From assembly GCA_023448955.1 (NCBI GenBank), contig JAEXJU010000238.1, forward strand, positions 1 through 18,537: a stretch of 18,537 bases of DNA, written 5' to 3'. This document shows, in pieces, positions 14,214-18,537 of the stretch. Position numbers and translations under genes: made by a program. This DNA comes from Bacteroidota bacterium. Lineage in GTDB: Bacteria > Bacteroidota > Bacteroidia > Flavobacteriales > Weeksellaceae. The notes under the pieces are model-generated. The model worked only from the letters and a program-made list of their open reading frames with translations, did no database searches and was not told the DNA's origin. Each line of letters opens with the position of its first letter. Position 1 is the stretch's first letter.

Positions 14214-17200
14214 TTAATTAGTATCATTACAAGTTCTCTGGATGCAGTTCCAGTTGGTTCCGTTGAAGAGCTTCACGCACTTGTCCACAATATCATAAAC
14301 AACCATACCTTCTTTGGGATCTGCAATGGAATCTGCCGGTGCAGGAACCGTACTCACATGATTGACCCTTGTAATAACAAAGCCGTCATTTTTAGATTCC
14401 AGTGCAATATGTCCGTTCGGGATATTTTCCGGCCAGTCTTCCTGTTTGGTCTGGTTGGTAATCCCTACTTTGGTGTAGCCCTGCGGAGTGCCTATTAAAG
14501 GATCCTTCACACAGTAGCAAGACTCTATACCCTGAACCAGTAATCCTGCATAATGAGGTTGAGAATACATCTGGACGATCAACTCGTTTGTACCTGCCTG
14601 AAAATTATTTCTGAGGAATGTAGATTTCTCGTGTCCGTTGGCATAGCTAAGAAAATCGGTGGTATTGATATTCTGGTCTACTCCATTGACGTACACTCTC
14701 ACAATCTGGTTATCTACATAATAATCCATCCTTAGCTTCAGATTGCTTGCCAGCAGAGCATTAGCAATATTGAATCTGAACTTATAAAAATAAGTGTTAG
14801 GTAAAGTAGAAGGACCGTCTGCCACTGCCGGGCCGGAAATATCATAGGCATTTTGCGTTGCAGATATCCATTCCGAATTACCAAACGGACTAGTAGCCCA
14901 GGTAGAATTAGGATTACCTGCTGTCACTACTGCTCTTCCTACCACTGTAGCAGGATAAAATACGGAATTGGCAATGCTGCTGTAGTTATAGGTACTTGTA
15001 GATGGGCTGCCGGTTCCGCCACTGAAATGTGTAACTGTCCAGTTGTTATCCAGATTTCTGACTGACTTTTTCCCTGTAGCAGAACTATTGGTTCCACTGT
15101 TGATGAATGGTACTTTCTCACAACTCATATCTATTGGTGCCAAACCACAAACCAACGGCACAATCTCTGCCACTCTTTTTCCGCTGTCTGTTACTATCAG
15201 TCTTATATATCTCGCATTAGCCGGGTTAGCAAATCTTACTGTATTAGGAATTCCTTTTTCTACCAGATTGCTCCCGCCATAGTTCGGAAATGTGCCCGAA
15301 GCCATTGTTGTAAAGGTGACATTGTCCGTACTGGCCTGAATTGTATAACCCAATACTTTATTACCACTTGTGCTTGGATAATACACCAGCCCGTTCACGA
15401 TGTAATTCTGACCATAATCAATTGTAACATATTGGTTTGCAGCAGTGGTTTCCCAATAATTAGCCTGTGTCACATCATTGTCTGTAACAAAAGCCTGCAG
15501 ACCATTTCCACCACTCTGTACTGCTGTTGTCCCGGCAGGATTAAGCATTGGTGATTCTGAAGTACAGCTGATACAGTTATTGACCGCTGCATTCTGAGAA
15601 TCGCCCGCAGTTTGCCCCGTCGTATTGCTGTAACCCGCAGGTAGTGTTGTGTACTGAGGAAGTCCCACATTGATTCCTGATATACTCACACAGGTAGTAC
15701 ATAGATTTTGACTGACTGAGGTGCTGCCCCCGTTTACCGTGCCAGAGGCTGTTGTCAACTGTGCTGCAGTAATAGTAGCGCCACCCTCGAGTGCATCAGA
15801 ACAGCCATCACCATCGGAGTCCAGATCCAGATAATCCGGCGTTCCATCTCCGTCTGTGTCTCTGTGATTACAATAGGTAATAGTATTTTGTTGAATATTT
15901 ATTAAACCTCTGTCACCTGCATTAGTAGCAAGTCCAACTAAACCATCATTGAAAGCTGTGTAATCCCAATTATATGTTTGCCCATAATTAGATTGATAAA
16001 ATACAGTACTTGCATTGTCAGCCGTATTAGTCACATTCTGTAGCTGCATCTTAGCATAGTAGCCATTGTTTATAATATCAGCTTGCGTCGAAAACAAAGA
16101 ATTGAAAATAGATCTTTGGTTAAAACCAGTATAACTTGATAAACGAGAGAGCTGCCCAGTAACAGTAGGAAGATTTCCAATCGTTGTTGTAAATGTTCCT
16201 AAACGGTCTATTCGTGAATTATTCAGCAGATATCTGAATCTTCCATCTGGTGAATTGGGATTAGAAGCTGTTGCATTCTCTGTATTGGTATTATTGAATG
16301 GCAAGTTCAGATAAAATAAATCTGTCCTTGGACGGATTGATAAAGTCGTAGCACCAATATTAACACCTTCCCAACGGTGATCTTGGGAACTAACCAGATT
16401 GTTAAAATCAGAATAAGTATAAGGAACATTAAAAGTGTTTCCCAAGCCACTAACCGGAGTGCCAGAAGTTAATGTATATACTAAATTGAAAGTGGCGCCA
16501 TTAGCATTGAATGTAGAATTAGCAGACGCTAAAGTGGCATTAAGATCCATTGTATAGACGCTCTGGCTGGAGCAATAGCCTTCATCAGTGTCCAAGATTC
16601 CATCATTATCATCATCCACGTCGCAGAAATCCGAAATACGATCCCCGTCAGAATCCGGATTGGTGGCAGAGATTGCGCAAGGATTAAAATCCGTATCAGT
16701 AGCAGAATTATTAGAAGGTTTTGAATCTGTATAATTGGCAGGAAGCGACACCGATACCGTATTGACAAGATTTCCTGTATAATTTGAAGGTACCAGAACT
16801 GTTACCGTATAAGTCACAGTACCACCGTTTGGCAGATTCACCACATCACTGATCGCTCCGGTCTGAGTGCCTGTAACATTTGTAGAACTTCCGGCGGAGA
16901 CTGTTGCTGTATAGCTCATATTAGCTGAAGGAATTCCCGCGGGAACTGCATCTGTTACAGTAGCACCTGCAACGCCAAACGGCCCGCTATTTTTTACAAC
17001 CACAGTGTACGTCACCGATGTTCCGGGAGTATAGACTGCTGTATTATCAGTTTTCGTAACCTCAAGATCTGTGGTCAGGGTCAATGTACTTCCTGAGCAT
17101 ACCGCACCATCATTGATAAAGTTACTTGGTGATGATGATAGTAATGTCTTGACTCCGGTTGTTATATTGAATTGATAAAATCCACCATCATTGGCATTAC

Positions 17201-18537
17201 CAAAAATCCTACCTGTAGAGTCTGCATACATTGCACCGAATCGAAATACCGAAGTATCTCTTGCTCCAATGTAGCTTACTGCACCGGTAGATGCATTGAT
17301 GCTGAAGAGCCTGCCTTGGTTGGTATCATTGATCTGATTACTGTCTACACCATAGAACAGACCGTCGGTTTTGCGCAAAGCAATATCTGCGGTACTGATA
17401 CTTCTGTTCAGGGTTATAGTCTGCACGACAGTTTTTGTACTGACATTGATTTTGTATAATGTGCTGGTTACACCATTAGGAATCACATATAATTGATTGC
17501 TGCTATCCATATCACCACTGATATAACTTCCGACCGGAAGACCGGAAACAGCGCCCAGGTTGAAAACATTTCCTGTAGCATCTAGCAGAATAAGCTCATT
17601 GGAACTGTCATTAGTCTGGTTGATTCCGTAGATAAAATTATCATTGATGTTATATCCCAGTGCATTGTAGGTAACACCATGTGCAGTACTTCCGATGTTA
17701 GTATATGAGAATGGATTAGTGGTTCTGGTTATTTTCTGGAACTGCGTTCCGGTGGTCACATTAGGTCCCTGGGACAGATAAAAATCATTTTGTCCCGGGC
17801 ATTCGAAAGGTGTAGCAACGCGTACTGTTACTGTAGCAGTATCACAGTTCGAAGAATTAGCCGTTTCACATATTGTGTAATTAATGGTATAGATTCCGGA
17901 TGGTGTTCCCGAAGCTACTGAAACAGCTCCTGTTGAAGCGTTTATAGATAACTGCGCTGTGGGGATTGACGTTAGTGTTACATTTGCAGAGGTAGCAGAA
18001 CCAGCACCAAGAATATCGTTATTGTAAACATTAATACCTGCATTGCCTCCGGTAGTTCCGTTAACTGGAGTCAATGCTGAATCATCTACAGCATTAATAA
18101 ACTGGCCTACTCCTGTACAAGGCGTCATCGAAGATGAAGACTCTGCCGGCCATCCTGATCCGCTTGGACTCTGTCCTCCTGCATACCAAGATGCTACGCC
18201 TGCTGAACTCCAGCTTGTGGTATTTTGGAAGTTTTCCCTAACCCAAATTTTGTAATTGCTTCCTGTAACTGTAGATGTTGACTGAATATTACCACCCACC
18301 TGCATTCCGGAATTTGCAAAATACATCTGAGATCCTGACAATGACTGGAAGTCCTCACCAACAGTAATACAGCTATTGCTTGCACATAGTCTGTCACCGC
18401 TGTTTTTCAGAATCAGATTTTGAGTAACATTCAGTTTTGCATTATCGAGGATCAACGTCACACTCGGATTATCCGTTTGCAATTGATTAACATTAAGCTC
18501 GCCGCCGTCTTTTATTACAATGATACTTGCGGAATTC
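14214..18537 (-). CDS. Giant multidomain secreted surface protein, N-terminus beyond window edge
   Basis: Open frame from the right edge to the stop at 14214, 1440 residues visible; a TTG at 18480-18482 is just an internal codon. From N to C: a beta-rich region (18140-18537), a cadherin-like segment (about 17800-18125, VDDSALTPVNG, GIYTINYTICE), a DUF6923-like propeller (17085-17810), DUF11 (16690-17078, LEVTKTDNTAVYTPGTSVTY), a first TSP3 calcium-binding stretch (16581-16662, DSDGDRISDFCDVDDDNDG), a ~230-residue unrecognised segment (15865-16560), a second TSP3 stretch (15785-15862, DTDGDGTPDYLDLDSDGDG), a discoidin/F5-8C-like domain (15160-15460, ARYIRLIVTDS), a jelly-roll-like region (14520-15125), and the C-terminal GMVVYD...FNG..W.C module (14214-14480). 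No typical type IX secretion tail is visible. Probably a calcium-stabilised adhesin; ligands unknown. Confidence 0.9.
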   Translation of the reverse strand, partial: NSASIIVIKDGGELNVNQLQTDNPSVTLILDNAKLNVTQNLILKNSGDRLCASNSCITVGEDFQSLSGSQMYFANSGMQVGGNIQSTSTVTGSNYKIWVRENFQNTTSWSSAGVASWYAGGQSPSGSGWPAESSSSMTPCTGVGQFINAVDDSALTPVNGTTGGNAGINVYNNDILGAGSATSANVTLTSIPTAQLSINASTGAVSVASGTPSGIYTINYTICETANSSNCDTATVTVRVATPFECPGQNDFYLSQGPNVTTGTQFQKITRTTNPFSYTNIGSTAHGVTYNALGYNINDNFIYGINQTNDSSNELILLDATGNVFNLGAVSGLPVGSYISGDMDSSNQLYVIPNGVTSTLYKINVSTKTVVQTITLNRSISTADIALRKTDGLFYGVDSNQINDTNQGRLFSINASTGAVSYIGARDTSVFRFGAMYADSTGRIFGNANDGGFYQFNITTGVKTLLSSSPSNFINDGAVCSGSTLTLTTDLEVTKTDNTAVYTPGTSVTYTVVVKNSGPFGVAGATVTDAVPAGIPSANMSYTATVSAGSSTNVTGTQTGAISDVVNLPNGGTVTYTVTVLVPSNYTGNLVNTVSVSLPANYTDSKPSNNSATDTDFNPCAISATNPDSDGDRISDFCDVDDDNDGILDTDEGYCSSQSVYTMDLNATLASANSTFNANGATFNLVYTLTSGTPVSGLGNTFNVPYTYSDFNNLVSSQDHRWEGVNIGATTLSIRPRTDLFYLNLPFNNTNTENATASNPNSPDGRFRYLLNNSRIDRLGTFTTTIGNLPTVTGQLSRLSSYTGFNQRSIFNSLFSTQADIINNGYYAKMQLQNVTNTADNASTVFYQSNYGQTYNWDYTAFNDGLVGLATNAGDRGLINIQQNTITYCNHRDTDGDGTPDYLDLDSDGDGCSDALEGGATITAAQLTTASGTVNGGSTSVSQNLCTTCVSISGINVGLPQYTTLPAGYSNTTGQTAGDSQNAAVNNCISCTSESPMLNPAGTTAVQSGGNGLQAFVTDNDVTQANYWETTAANQYVTIDYGQNYIVNGLVYYPSTSGNKVLGYTIQASTDNVTFTTMASGTFPNYGGSNLVEKGIPNTVRFANPANARYIRLIVTDSGKRVAEIVPLVCGLAPIDMSCEKVPFINSGTNSSATGKKSVRNLDNNWTVTHFSGGTGSPSTSTYNYSSIANSVFYPATVVGRAVVTAGNPNSTWATSPFGNSEWISATQNAYDISGPAVADGPSTLPNTYFYKFRFNIANALLASNLKLRMDYYVDNQIVRVYVNGVDQNINTTDFLSYANGHEKSTFLRNNFQAGTNELIVQMYSQPHYAGLLVQGIESCYCVKDPLIGTPQGYTKVGITNQTKQEDWPENIPNGHIALESKNDGFVITRVNHVSTVPAPADSIADPKEGMVVYDIVDKCVKLFNGTNWNCIQRTCNDTN
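15865..16560 (-). other. Low-G+C domain inserted between the two TSP3 stretches of the giant protein
   Basis: Sixty-base lines counted inside this part (starting 15961, 16081, 16261, 16381) hold 17, 19, 18 and 17 G or C, about 28-32%, against 25 at 15541 and 28 at 16861 on either side, about 42-47%. The boundaries coincide with the two TSP3 stretches, and the ~230-residue segment matches no family I recognise. It is beta-rich in appearance and rich in Asn and Thr, like a carbohydrate- or protein-binding domain. Confidence 0.6.

Noticed and set aside
14201..14227. Upstream start of the 170-residue protein overlapping the giant gene's stop
   Set aside because: The nine extra residues would spoil the signal peptide; the ATG at 14198-14200 gives a clean one.
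18480..18482. TTG as start of the giant protein
   Set aside because: The frame stays open to the window edge and the upstream residues continue the same beta-rich pattern with no signal peptide at this point, so the gene starts outside the window.
1..18537. CRISPR array, insertion sequence, tRNA or rRNA genes
   Set aside because: No regularly spaced repeats, transposase-like protein, terminal inverted repeats of an element or RNA-gene signature were seen.
18532..18537. Window ends exactly on GAATTC, suggesting a cloning junction
   Set aside because: The same six bases occur several times inside the window and the reading frame is intact up to the edge; a single coincidence is enough to explain it.

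Overview
The window looks like a chromosomal piece from a Flavobacteriia-type Bacteroidota, most like the Chryseobacterium/Elizabethkingia group. The reasons are low G+C over most of the window, signal peptides ending in AQ/SQ/GQ, two TAnnTTTG-type promoter boxes, and families typical of the group: DUF11 surface proteins, DUF3667, HU-like/DUF4469, and membrane-spanning TPR-HTH regulators. No species is claimed. Every convincing gene lies on the minus strand, so transcription runs right to left. Both ends of the window cut through very large surface-protein genes.

Right third (about 12.8-18.5 kb). A giant multidomain secreted protein, open at its N-terminal end, carries a cadherin-like segment, a DUF6923-like propeller, DUF11, two TSP3-type calcium-binding stretches, a discoidin-like domain and a jelly-roll-like region. 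It ends in a module I call the GMxVYD/NG-W module. Thirteen bases further on lies a 170-residue secreted protein made almost entirely of two divergent copies of that module. After a long-loop terminator comes a 244-residue HU-like/DUF4469 protein with its own terminator. This third is clearly richer in G+C than the rest (about 42-48% in sampled lines), except for a 28-32% G+C stretch inside the giant gene, exactly between its two TSP3 stretches.

Middle (about 8.2-12.6 kb). An NTF2-like lipoprotein and a DUF3667 membrane protein with a zinc ribbon form a pair. They are followed by an amidohydrolase-family lipoprotein and a membrane-spanning TPR regulator with a LuxR-like HTH.

Left (1-8.2 kb). 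A 95-residue protein with a faint BamE/SmpA-like pattern is followed by a second membrane-spanning TPR regulator, this one with an AraC-type HTH. A TAnnTTTG box then precedes a likely operon: a secreted 204-residue unknown protein, a periplasmic thioredoxin-fold protein (WCSHC) and a cysteine-rich DUF11 protein of more than 1217 residues. That protein ends, just at the window edge, in the same GMxVYD/NG-W module as the giant protein on the right.

The unifying theme is surface display: two giant extracellular proteins with a shared C-terminal module, a module-only partner, a thioredoxin-like helper next to the cysteine-rich member, and two envelope-spanning one-component regulators nearby. The most original observations are the shared C-terminal module, whose two cysteines are present or absent together, and the low-G+C domain slotted between the two TSP3 stretches. 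Function is inferred from family patterns read by eye; no database search was run.
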